Positions 53,440 through 63,331 of a stretch of 64,000 bases of DNA are shown in pieces (within the stretch, counting starts at the first letter, position 1; every line of letters starts with the position of its first letter). The notes beneath the pieces are model-generated. The model was not told the origin of the DNA and made no database searches. It saw only the letters and a program-made list of their open reading frames with translations. The DNA lies in assembly GCF_037975245.1 (NCBI RefSeq), contig NC_092568.1, positions 18,309,001 to 18,373,000 of the forward strand. The letters are read 5' to 3'. The stretch is from Apostichopus japonicus. Taxonomy: Eukaryota; Echinodermata; Holothuroidea; Aspidochirotida; Stichopodidae. Both the position numbers and the translations under genes were made by a program.

Positions 53440-53484
<45 letters not shown>

Positions 53485-56400
53485 GAAAATCGTAATGAGT
53501 TGGAAAATCAAGAACAGTGAAAAAACTTTCAGCCTCCACCGGGATTCGAACCACGGGCCTTCCGCTCTGTACGCGGACACCCTAACCACTAGGCTATGGA
53601 CGCTGATTGTATGTCCAGAGGTTCCAAACCGGTAAGGAAGGTCGTAATTCCACTGTAGGCGTTTGTCACCTGTATCGAGCAATACTAGTTCTGTTTTTTG
53701 GTGACATATTTTGCCTTACTCTAGAGATCAAACATGATGCTAACCAACTCGAAATCATTTGTGATTCCTAAAGCCGGATCTCGAAAGAGATACTTTGAAC
53801 AGACTTTATGTTAATGCAATGGAGGTAAACGACAAAGGCAAATGAATATATATAAATGAAAATCGTAAGTGAAAAAACTTTCAGCCTCCACCGGGATTCG
53901 AACCACGGGCCTTCCGCTCTGTACGCGGACACCCTAACCACTAGGCTATGGACGCTGATTGTATGTCCAGAGGTTCCAAACCGGTAAGGAAGGTCGTAAT
54001 TCCACTGTAGGGGTTTGTCACCTGTATCGAACAATACTAGTTCTGTGTTTTGGTGACATATTTTGCCTTACTCTAGAGATCAAACATGATGCTAACCAAC
54101 TCGAAATCATTTGTGATTCCTAAAGCCGGATCTCGAAAGAGATACTTTGAACAGACTTTATGTTAATGCAATGGAGGTAAACGACAAAGGCAAATGAATA
54201 TATATAAATGAAAATCGTAATGAGTTGGATATATATGTGACATTTTTGCCTGGATGTATTTCCTCTTTGATGCACACTGTTATAAATGCAATTTGCCACA
54301 GACACAATTTGCATCTTTATGACACGAGAGGACTTCAATTATTATTCATGGAAAATCAAGAAAGATAGAGACATGTAAAGAGGAAGAAGGCAAGGCTAGC
54401 ACAAACCGGACTTACCTCACTTGATCTGTTGTGAAGTTCATCAAAGGAATGGACCACCAGAACATCAGCTGTCATTCCTTCAACAACAAAAAAAAGTAAC
54501 AAAAGACTAATTAAACAGTTCATTCATTAAAATTATTTTACAACAACCTATGATACCCCTGACAAATTGGTTTAGAAAAAAAAAACAGCCAGTTTAAAGA
54601 TGGTCTGTTGGTTGTTCTATTCCCCCAACCCCCCCTACCCCCCACCCCCATGACCATTATTTTCAAACCATACTTTACCTTCAGGAGATGTTCCAACACT
54701 TCCCCCTAAGCTCAGCAAGGCGATGTCATAATTTCTCGGTTCCACCAAGGTAGCAGACTCCTGGCCTCTCACCCAGTGTGGTACCTAAACAGAGATAATG
54801 AATAATCTAGGTATTTTAATAATATCTTTAAAATTAATAACAACTTACTCTAGCTGAATACTTACAGTATACACCCAGGCCTAGAATTACACAATTTTAA
54901 AAACTGGCTTAAAAATTGTAAGCGCATTAATCTACATGCATGCTAAATCAAGTTCCCACTTCCACCCATCAGTTACTCAGTGAATTGAATTTCATGGCTA
55001 TGTTCTTAATGGCTACTTGCAGAACAACACAGACAAAACAAACAGAGCTAGTAAAAGGCTTCAGATCCTAAGTGACATTATGATATCACAAAGTTACAAA
55101 ATGAAAGCTACTCCCAGACATGAGTTTGGCTGTTTGGGGGTATTTCTCTTCACAACAATCTCTGTTATTAAACCAAAGTTGATGGTTTGGTTTGTGTCGC
55201 CTATATATATAGCATCACAAATAAAAACTTCAAGAGGTTTAGCTTTGGAGCTTTTACATATAATAACTATTAGAGCTTACAGTGACATTTTCTCCATGAA
55301 CATTTTCTAGGCCATCTTTCTGAAGTTCTTCGATGAGGTAATCTAAATGAAACAAAGTATACATTGTCACAATACAAATATTTTCAGCTATATAGTAATA
55401 ATCTTGTCCTAATTGTTGCATTTATAATTAACATTAGATTGTTCTTTCATACTTGGCTAATTAGGAAAAAAACATATTAAGATCTAAGTTGAATTGCACT
55501 CTTGCTAAGAATGCACAAAGCACACAGGAAGTTAAGAACCTAAAAGAATACATAGATCACCAGTGATAGCTGAGACAGGCTCAAATTGTACATGTACCAA
55601 CACAGAAAAGACTGAAAAGGGGTAATTTCCTGTAAATTTGAATACGGTTCCTGTTTGGTCAAATCAACTTACCGATTGCATTCTCTAGATTCTTTGATCC
55701 AGAGATTCTGTTACCAAATGTATCAGTGAACAAAGCCAACCTCTTGTAAGCTTGGCCTTTACCAGTTCCATTCAACAAGAATTCAATAATTTGGTTAGCA
55801 ACATCTGTCAAAATATGAAATAAGAAATATATCTATAAAGCCATTTTCCTTGAGAGGTATCTCTAGACTTAGTATAAAAATAGCCATTTTATTGTTTCTT
55901 TCAAAAGATGGTATCAAACACATTGATTGAGACCCAACTGAGCTGGTGCCTAAAACTCATCAATCTTTCACAAAACTGTTATAATTTACCTATTTAAAAA
56001 CTCATTTCATTTACAGATTGGCACTTTTATTCTCAGGCACAGCCATAAAATTCTTGCCACAGCTTACTCCTAATGTCTCTTTCTACAGTCTATCATCATT
56101 TGGAAAATTAATTACCCTGTATTTTTTTCTCTGACTATCTTAAAAAATGTAGTAGTGCCTTAACTATCAATTGACTAAACCTCTTCTGTATTATTTTACA
56201 CTTTGATTCCTTTTTTTTTGGATAATTATCAATTTTTTACAATTCACCCTGAGATGAACAAATGAAATAAAAATCTTTGGTACATTTCATTAGCAGCTGT
56301 AGTGAGATTACAGTTGGATCTTCTGATGGAACCCTACTGTAAGGCCAATGGAGCTTATAATAAGTATTTTTCATTCTTGCAAATTTGGACAAAATAAACT

Positions 56401-57563
56401 TAAGATTCCTTTATCTGTCAAAATATACCTTAGTCTTGGTCACATAGTCCTCTACAGCAAGATATGGAACAAGGTCAATTCTCTAGCAGGTTTTTTCTTT
56501 AGATCATTTTATTGCACATTGCATCACTGACACAGCTTGCATATAGTTGTAATTGGCTGGAAATGTCATCAATGGCTGTTGTAATTAATTAAAGTGACTG
56601 ATTTACCTCTGTATGATTCAATCTCTTCCTTAATGCCTGTGGTATGATTGACAGAGCTGTGCTTGTCTATGACCACTGCAACCGGAGCTGAGGTGCATTC
56701 ATAGACTGAGGAAACAAAATATAGTAACCCTAGAGATAATTGCACAATAATATCTGATACATGTCACACATTGACAACAGCTCAGTCTTTGTCTGCCTTC
56801 AAATTTCAAATGATTATATGTAACATTGGAAAATAATTCAATTGTACGACTAATGTCATTTAATGTTGGTGATGTATGATCTTAGTAACTTTAACAATAA
56901 ACAGTGATTTCAATTAATAATGATGGGAGCCTCATTGCATTAGTGAACTGAAATATAATGGAAAAACAAAAATCTTATTATATTAGTGGATAGCATTGTA
57001 TGAGCCTAGGCCTATATGAAACAAAGAAGCCAGAATATTACACTAAAAATTTATCATTGGATTGTCTGGCACTCCCTTTGTTTATACCTAGGATCCAGCT
57101 GAATGAATTATCACTGCCTTGGTATGAGCAGCATCATACCCCGGCCTACAGCAGCCCATCATTTACCCCACCAACCACTGGTTCTCAGGCCTACTGTATG
57201 TCTATAATTATGTCTATAATTATGAATAGTGACACCGAAATTTGTAGCATAGCGAGAACTATCACGTCCAGTTCTGAAACTGCGTGTGTATGTTATGTAG
57301 CGTTTGTCAGAATATTACAAGGTTTAACGTTAGTAATAGTACATCGTACAGAACTTCTAACTCGGGCTAGGCTAAGTAGCAAAACAGTTAGGCCCTAGGT
57401 CGATTTTGTGTCGAGTTCTCTAGGATATGAGATCTTCACGCTACAACGACTTAGGCTACGAAGCAGCCGACTTGCTCCTGTTAAGCAAATTTCATATCTT
57501 ACCAAGCAGAGACATACAAAGTACTTCAAACAGCGACATTAATAAGCAAATGTTAGGTCTCAT
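46327..57563 (-). CDS. CPQ: Carboxypeptidase Q (plasma glutamate carboxypeptidase), secreted M28 zinc peptidase
   Basis: Di-zinc exopeptidase acting on small peptides, secreted or lysosomal (family knowledge). Exons in transcript order: 57563-57503, 56705-56607, 55804-55673, 55342-55281, 54784-54679, 54477-54416, 51742-51578, 51260-51176, 50500-50397, 50140-50054, then one of two alternatives (49141-49025 or 48958-48842), 47625-47550, 47123-46944, 46433-46327. All phases join. With one alternative exon the product is 480 residues (human about 472). Residues 1-20 form a signal peptide ([11 protein letters not shown] start). The zinc/catalytic set is intact: [24 protein letters not shown] (general base and ligand), MESDGG, FHHSDG. 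Several N-x-S/T sites (NHTT, NGTG, NVTV, NRSS, NATT) suit a secreted glycoprotein. The C-terminus [20 protein letters not shown] is near-identical to vertebrate CPQ. Confidence 0.96.
47331..47470 (+). mobile_element. tRNA-derived SINE
   Basis: tRNA-like head with A box TGTGGTCAAGTGATTAAGG and B box AGTTTGAGTCC, then a CCTTAGGCAAGGC tail like that after the SINE at 10378. It lies in CPQ intron 12, antisense to the gene. Confidence 0.65.
48842..48958 (-). CDS. CPQ: CPQ alternative exon 11, downstream copy
   Basis: Exactly 117 bp (39 codons), phase 0 at both ends, acceptor tgtatag, donor gtaaaa. It encodes [17 protein letters not shown], then [20 protein letters not shown] and HK. It holds the Glu-Glu pair of the active site. 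It is 33/39 identical in protein to the copy at 49025-49141 but heavily diverged at synonymous positions. Confidence 0.93.
49025..49141 (-). CDS. CPQ: CPQ alternative exon 11, upstream copy
   Basis: Exactly 117 bp, phase 0-0, acceptor tttatag, donor gtaaaa. It encodes [17 protein letters not shown], then [20 protein letters not shown] and HK. Only 66 bp (48959-49024) separate it from the other copy. Vertebrate CPQ has one such segment, so this is a lineage duplication of a catalytic exon. The sequence alone does not say whether splicing is exclusive or includes both. Confidence 0.93.
50623..50994 (+). mobile_element. TTAA-flanked MITE, copy D
   Basis: Same family as 16051-16426, full length, with TTAA at 50623-50626 and 50991-50994. 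It lies in CPQ intron 8 (50501-51175), antisense to the gene. Confidence 0.88.
51880..51916 (+). mobile_element. Solo right terminus of the CAGG-end hAT-like family
   Basis: Matches the last ~37 bp of the elements ending at 41293 and 53442 (CCCGGGTTAGAAAATCCTGG then ATATGCCCCTG). A 12-bp TA run separates it from the next full copy. Confidence 0.7.
51929..53442 (+). mobile_element. hAT-like composite element, CAGG-end family, copy 3
   Basis: About 1.5 kb starting CAGGCACGTATCCAGG and ending CCTGGATACGCCCCTG, in CPQ intron 6 (51743-54415). TA tracts lie on both sides. It is colinear with 39878-41293, and includes a block around 52620-52760 that copy 1 (26760-26950, reversed) also has and copy 2 lacks. 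Confidence 0.8.
53443..53481. repeat. (TA)n tract
   Basis: TA run at the right terminus of the preceding element and the left edge of the SINE tandem. Confidence 0.93.
53482..54235 (-). mobile_element. Tandemly duplicated tRNA-derived SINE
   Basis: Two nearly identical ~355-370 bp units, about 53482-53848 and 53849-54203, plus the start of a third at 54205. Each carries a minus-strand tRNA-like head (53603-53532 and 53955-53884) with A box TAGCCTAGTGGTTAGGGTG and B box GGTTCGAATCC. The acceptor and anticodon stems nearly pair, but the T-stem does not and the anticodon would be ACA, so it is a SINE head and not a functional tRNA. It lies in CPQ intron 6, in the same orientation as CPQ. Confidence 0.8.
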
Positions 57564-58059
57564 TTTGACTGATGATCACTAAAAACAGTTTATTACGGAA
57601 TAGGTCTTAACCTTGGAAACTTCCGGAAAAAACAAAGCAGACGACAGAGAAGGGTAACCAAACTTGTAAGGGGTAAATCTGCTACATAATTTCTAATTGT
57701 CGATGCAACCCACTGAGTTAGTGTAGATCAGTGATGCAACCTCTTCTGTTCAAAGATTATATTATCTTTGTTATACCAAAGAACATAAAACTTCGTTTCT
57801 AATAACTTGCTATTGCCTTTTTATGAATCATGATGGAAAAGATCCACCAAGTCGTCTGCTAACCAAAAACAAATATGCTAAGAAGCAGATTTCTGGCCAG
57901 AAATTGTACTTCAGAAGGTCACAGTTTATGCATGACGATCATGTAAACTGCATTCTGGGATGCTTAAAAACAGATCTTCAAGTTACATTTAAAAAATAAT
58001 GTTAAGGTTCAGTGGTTCCAGTGGTTGACACGGTTTCATCGTGAAGTTCCTGTTTAAGA
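57564..58059. other. CPQ upstream region
   Basis: Probable CPQ 5' UTR and promoter (minus strand). No TATA box or known motif stands out. Confidence 0.4.
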
Positions 58060-58640
58060 TCCATGGGCATTGAATAACATAACAGTGTTGTGCACCATGA
58101 ATCAAACGAGTTTTGATCTCCACCAACAACAGTAGGTTAATCTACTCTATACAAGGCATCCACAAGCCAAACATCAAATTTACCACTGTTTATCTGGTAA
58201 GATACCGTGTTTACAAATTAAGCTTTCACAGTGTGACATGTGGTGCACCCAAAATACAGTATCCTTTGTCCTCTACCAAAAACAACCGGTTGCTTTAACT
58301 CAAAATGGGGCATGAACGTCACGCCAAGTATCAGATTCATTACTGTCTCACTCCTTGAGATATCGTCTCTACAAGGTTTTCACAATATCACCCCTGCTGA
58401 CCCCAAATGACCTTTGACCTCCACCAAAAACAATTGCGTTCTTGTTCTTAATATGCCAAGTATCAGATTCATTACCTTTCCCTGATTGAGATACCTTGTT
58501 CACAAGTTTGTCACTGTTTAACCTATGGTGACCCCAAAATGACCTTTTAACTCCAAACGAAAACTCAGTATGGTACATCTACATAAAATGGTTGAAGTTC
58601 ATGCACCTTATTGAATATTGAGTTATCATGTTTACAAGCC
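58060..58640 (-). repeat. AGGTCA-rich repeat, inverted copies of the 23885-25460 family
   Basis: At least three diverged units with TGACCCCAAATGACCTTTGA, a TCCACCAAAAACAA block and TTGAGATACC followed by TTTACAAG. These are the reverse complement of the array at 23.9-25.5 kb. It lies 0.5-1.1 kb upstream of CPQ. Confidence 0.78.
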
Positions 58641-58750
58641 AAAGCGTCGCATACACACGCAAACATACACGGCACCATGACCGCAAAAATGATTCCTTTT
58701 GCGTTCAGCAGGGAATCAAGAAACGAATATTTTGACCCTTGACCTCAATT

Positions 58751-59119
58751 TTAAAGTGAGTGAATACTCGCGCAAAAAGAAACGTCTAATGCCGGTAATC
58801 TGACCTAGTTTCGAATGAGGTGTAACAGAAGTGTTAGACGCCACCATCGATCCCAGAAAATACACACACAGCCTGCTACCGTCGGTAATAAGACACTAGT
58901 GTACAGTCAGTACAAACAGCTGCGGTCAATACCCACAGCACAGTGTATAAACGATACAGCGATGGACATCTCAGGTCCAGCTAAAGATAACAAGGTATCA
59001 CGTTTCATTACTGTCTGCATTTTGTAGCGACAAGAGCAAAACTTCACTTGCAAGCAACGGAAAGTTAACTTTTTAAAGGTGGCGGCACGCTGTTTGGGGC
59101 GAGTCTTCAGTGCCTTTAA
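58751..59119 (-). mobile_element. TTAA-flanked MITE, copy E
   Basis: Same family as 16051-16426, minus orientation, with TTAA at 58751-58754 and 59116-59119. Confidence 0.87.
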
Positions 59120-59591
59120 AGGTCAAGAGCCTGTTTCTAAAGACCCCGGCCAGAAGTTGTGTACACCATCAATTCTGATCATTTCGACACCAAAATCAAC
59201 CATGTGCGGTATTTGATTCCCGAGATCGATACAATTGTCACCATTTTAGGATGAAGTCAATGACCTTCCCTACCCCTTATTTCAACTCACGTTTTTGTTT
59301 GTAAATCTTGACACCCATACCTACCAAAATCAGTTGAAAGCAGCTTCTTTAACAAAATTTTCGCAGATTGGCTCGAATAAGGCCCTATATGGTTAATTTT
59401 GGGTTACTATTTAAGTCATCTGGTCGTTATGCAAACTAAAGGTCACCAGCATCACCGTCAGTCACCCATGAGGAAAAGTACTTTGTGGCTGGCTCTGGCA
59501 GTAATTTTGCAAGTTAAAGTTGGAGCATGAATGATCATATTATATCACTTTCTAGCATATATTGACTAAATAGTAATGAGCTATAAGAAGC
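59120..59591. other. Intergenic, nothing recognised
   Basis: No gene, RNA or clear repeat recognised. Confidence 0.4.
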
Positions 59592-59599
59592 GAGGAGGG

Positions 59600-60021
59600 T
59601 ACGGCGGTCATAAGGTGACATGCGAGATCTAGAGTTACCATGTTAACATAACACGACATCTCGACAAAATTTTAATTTTTAGTCGAGATACCGAATTACG
59701 CTAACTTGACATTTCGGTAAAAATTCGTGAAAATGTCTAGTTGTCGAGTTTCACCTAACTCGTCATCACGACAATTGTCCAGATACCGACTAACGCTAAC
59801 TTGACATCTCGGTAAAATTTTAAAATTTGAGATGTCAAGTTAGCGTAACACGGTATCTCGAAAAAAAATCAAAATTTTGTCGAGATACCGAATTGGGTGT
59901 AACATGGCAACTCGACATTTTGACAAATTTTATGTCGACAAAAAATCAATATTTTGTAGAGATGTAATGTTATGCTAACATGGTAACTCTACATCTCGCC
60001 TGTCACCTTATGACCGCCGTA
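59600..60021. mobile_element. Foldback-type MITE with ~50-bp terminal inverted repeats
   Basis: About 422 bp starting TACGGCGGTCATAAGGTGAC, with the same sequence inverted at the right end. The inverted match runs about 50 bp with few mismatches. Flanks are GAGGAGGG and GAGGAAGG, an 8-bp duplication with one mismatch. The interior is made of alternating direct and inverted copies of TCGAGATACCG / GCTAACTTGACAT motifs. No coding capacity. Confidence 0.85.
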
Positions 60022-60029
60022 GAGGAAGG

Positions 60030-60730
60030 TGCCTAATTTTTAAATGGTGGTGGTAAAAAGGAATTGCCTATAATTTCGTTTTGTTACAATGCCACGTACC
60101 AGCTGCGTGTGCGGGAAGCGGGTGGGGGAGGCGCATTCGCGATGTCAATATTCGACACAACAGATACGCTGATACTCATTTTGAAGTGTTCTTATGATAA
60201 GTTGTGTCTGTGAATAAATTTAACGTGCCTCTTAAGTTTAGCAGTTGACCGAAACTCTGGTAGTATGAGTGGGGAATGAGCATTAGTCAGCACCATGCAG
60301 TCGCAGTATATTTTGAGAATAGATAGTTGAACTTTTAAGATAATAAAAGTCGTAATATTCAGGAATAAGTCGAAATTGCGAGGATATTAAATAGTCGAAC
60401 CCTCCATAACATTTTTGAGATGGGCCAAAATTTGGAAATTTAAAGTCGACATATTGATGCAAAGTGCTCGAAAGATGGAGAAAATAGGTCAACTTTGGAA
60501 ATAAAATAAATAGTCAAAACTTTTAGATAGATACTCATTGCTGCATTTTCGAAATACAGAAGAGTCAAAATGTTGACACCTAATATTAAAATTTCCACGT
60601 TTTAATTGAAGGAATTCAATACAAAAACACACCTGTTTTCTGCCATACACTACTTTGTTGATAGCTTCCTACGTCACTAAATTAATTACTTCTTAGAAAT
60701 ATAGGATTGTATGGGAGGGGTTAGAAAGAG
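60030..60730. other. Intergenic, nothing recognised
   Basis: AT-rich, no gene or repeat family recognised. Confidence 0.4.
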
Positions 60731-60731
60731 G

Positions 60732-60850
60732 CAGTGGCGGCGGAACCGGGGGGGGGGGGTGGGGGCTTGGGGGGGGGGGCTCAGCCCCCCAATGAAAAAG
60801 TTGAGGGGGCAAATGCATGATAAGCCCCCCAAATATTGACCAAGGCTCCG
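60732..60850. mobile_element. One-ended hAT-like fragment (CAGTGGCGGCGGAACC terminus)
   Basis: The terminus CAGTGGCGGCGGAACC followed by long G-runs resembles the start of the other elements here. No matching opposite end was found, so it looks truncated. Confidence 0.5.
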
Positions 60851-61117
60851 AAACGTGCATCTGCCCATTTTTCAATGCATACTTGTCGATCTGTCCGATG
60901 TACACGTATTCTATACTGTATAGGTGTAATAATGTTAGTAATTGCTGGAGGACCCTCGGCCCGTCCCCTGGCTATAGACCACATTGTCACCCCAACCGGG
61001 TCTTCACGCCCCGTGAAAAGTGGAAGCAGTGAGTGTGAGTACCGGTAAGCGTAACACAACTTCGTCTTAGGCCAAAGACTTGTCTCATTTCAGCCAGTTC
61101 TCCAACATCCCCTTACT

Positions 61118-61512
61118 TAGTGGCGGAGAGTCCATATATACAGTCAGGGGCGGATGCCCCCCTGACGGACTCAAATGGACTGCTGGCGCCCTTTTCAGCT
61201 TTTCACTATTTTTTACTTATTCGCGATTATTGACTATTTTAATGCGCTCTCATATACCTATTGACATTTGTCATATTCTGTTGGTGTAATTTTCCGACAA
61301 AATGGCGACCACACCTATTTATTCTCCGTTTATCTGCAAATTAGCAAGGCCCGGAAAGGGTCATTTCCTGCAATCTAGGGAGTAACTTTACTCAAAAATT
61401 TTCTGTACGCTCCGCGCCAACCTGTGGTGGCGCTCCGCTTAAATAGTGTCGAAAGCGCCCCTACAGACCATTCTTGCCCCCCCCCTGACCAATACCCCTA
61501 GCTCCGCCACTA
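61118..61512. mobile_element. Short hAT-like MITE with exact 8-bp duplication
   Basis: 395 bp with inverted ends TAGTGGCGGAG and flanking perfect CCCTTACT repeats (61110-61117 and 61513-61520). It contains the dispersed block GCGCCAACCTGTGGTGGCGC near 61418 and an internal CAGGGGCGGATG motif. Confidence 0.85.
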
Positions 61513-61616
61513 CCCTTACTACACTCAAAAACGTCTTTGCGAGTACACTACGAGTAATAGCTACTCTCTTATAACACCATCGAATATACAAATTACAATG
61601 TTTTTACAGACTTTAC

Positions 61617-61785
61617 GTGCAATCTGAGAAATTGCAGGCTTGAGACCAATATTTTAGGGCTAGGTATTCGCAGCATAAAACAATCGGGAAGTGCCGTTTC
61701 CGGCCATCTGGGGGTTTGAAAAAAACCAAAATTTTCTTGTACGCTCCGCGCCAACCGATGGTGGTGCTCCGCTTAGATAGTCTCC
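61617..61785 (+). mobile_element. Fragment of the 36168-37275 hAT family
   Basis: Matches about 37055-37222 in the GPCR-intron element: GAGAAATTGCAG, a CTAGGTA block, TCGGGAAGTGCCGTTTCCGG, then CGCGCCAACCGATGGTGGTG. Neither terminus is present. Confidence 0.75.
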
Positions 61786-61789
61786 ACAC

Positions 61790-62439
61790 ATTAGCCCTCC
61801 CAATACTTGTTACGTTCCGCCGCACCTGGAAAGAGGTACATCTTACCGCTGCCATGTGTATGCCGCTGCTGATTAAATGCATTTCCATTCATGAAGGGCC
61901 CCGGGCAAGTATCGGGAAGTTTGACCCTTCAGTCCTGAAAACTGATTGACACCCCTGCCTAAATATCAAGTAAGCACTTAGAGAAATGCCTTTATAACTG
62001 GCTATTGATGGGATATTAGATGACAGTTTATCCAAGGAAAGATCTAAAATTTAGTTGCAAAGGATAATGCATTACAAATGATTGTGCACAAGGTGGAAAA
62101 GGGGGCCGGGGGCTGGAGGGGGGAAACAGATGTGGGGGAATGAGGAGTTGCAGATGACTCTCTGAAATATCCCTCCAAGTCCAAATACTGCATTTTGTAT
62201 CACAAAATTGATCGTACCTTACGCTAAAGCTTAACCTTCATTTTAAGTTTCATCTTCTACGACCAACTTCACAGGTATGTCCAACAGTTCATAGAACAGA
62301 GTTAGTTAAGCAGGGACTTCAAAGACAGAACGAGTACAGCCACGTAAGAGATCTTCTTTTTATTGTAGTTATCTCTGACATGATACTGAACATCTCCTAT
62401 ATATTATACTCATCTCAATAGTCTTACTATGCTTTTCTA
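61790..62439. other. Intergenic, nothing recognised
   Basis: No gene recognised. A G-rich stretch lies near 62097-62140. Confidence 0.4.
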
Positions 62440-62800
62440 TGCTTTACTCTTACAATGCGTTCTTCATAAAAGTTGGTCCATGCAATTTTCTCTTAATAAT
62501 TGTACTACTCTTTTCTCATAAAGATACTATGCCTTCTTATTGATAGTCACACTATGCTTTTCTTTAAATAATCATACTATGCATTCTGACTGATAGTCAC
62601 ACTATGCTTTTCCCTTAATAATCATACTATGCTTTTTGACTGATAGCCCCACTATGCTTTCTTATTCCTATTCATACTGTACTTTCCTCATTGAAATACT
62701 ATGCTTTCTTACTGATAGCCCCACTATGCTTTCTTATTCCTAGTCACACTGTACTTTCCCTCATTGACAAACTATGCTTCTTTATTAACTTTCTTCACAT
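62440..62800. repeat. Degenerate tandem repeat, core CTATGCTTTTC
   Basis: About nine copies of a 30-40 bp unit containing ACTATGCTTT and either TGATAGTCACACTATGC or AATAATCATACTATGC. It begins just past the stop of the minus-strand exon at 62810 and could be its 3' UTR. Confidence 0.82.
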
Positions 62801-62809
62801 TAATTCTTA

Positions 62810-63331
62810 CTATGTAACTTCATCATCATTAATCAATTGAATTTCTTTCATAAAATTATAAATCTGACAAAAATCAAACTCGGTCGTAACTGATTTCCCT
62901 AAAACAGAAATATATTGAGTCCTTGCAGAAATGAAATTTTGAGGAGAAAGCTTGAAATTAATATATTCTTTACACAGTAACAGAAATTCATGAAGTAAAC
63001 AATGTTTTCTCTCCTTTGTATTTAATGTTATTGAGACTTCATACGGACAATCCTTCACAGAGCACTGTTTTGTATGGTATTCTGTGTTTCCTTGACTGTC
63101 CTTCGAGCGAGACGTCTCCCTTGTATCTCTTCCATTTCTATATTGCACAGGAACAGAACGAGTTCCACCAGAAGAGCTGATGTTTACAGAATTGAATTTG
63201 TCTGTGATCTGCTCGAATGGTTTGATGGCAAGTGGTGGGGTAGTTACACAATGTGGATATATAATGCACGTCAAAGCAAAGAGATCCTTTAGAAGATGTC
63301 CAATGGCCGATATGGTTGTAGGAGTCAAATC
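62810..63331 (-). CDS. Last exon of an unidentified gene (partial)
   Basis: A 173-codon open frame running from a good acceptor (pyrimidine tract then ttccag at about 63334-63332) to a TAG stop at 62812-62810. It reads DLTPTTISAIGHLLKDLFAL, then a CIIYPHC stretch, a polar Ser/Arg-rich middle, cysteines (KQCSVKDCPYE) and an acidic end (NDDEVT). I recognise no family. The start and earlier exons would lie to the right, beyond 64000; I see no further confident exon at 63332-64000. The coding call rests on length, acceptor and composition. Confidence 0.5.
   Translation of the reverse strand, partial: DLTPTTISAIGHLLKDLFALTCIIYPHCVTTPPLAIKPFEQITDKFNSVNISSSGGTRSVPVQYRNGRDTRETSRSKDSQGNTEYHTKQCSVKDCPYEVSITLNTKERKHCLLHEFLLLCKEYINFKLSPQNFISARTQYISVLGKSVTTEFDFCQIYNFMKEIQLINDDEVT

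Noticed and set aside
53532-53955. Two functional tRNA genes
   Set aside because: A and B boxes and most stems are there, but the T-stem does not pair, the anticodon would be ACA, and the copies lie in a tandem SINE unit.
57000-57398. 132-codon plus-strand frame in CPQ intron 1
   Set aside because: It is antisense within an intron, has no recognisable domain and no exon context.
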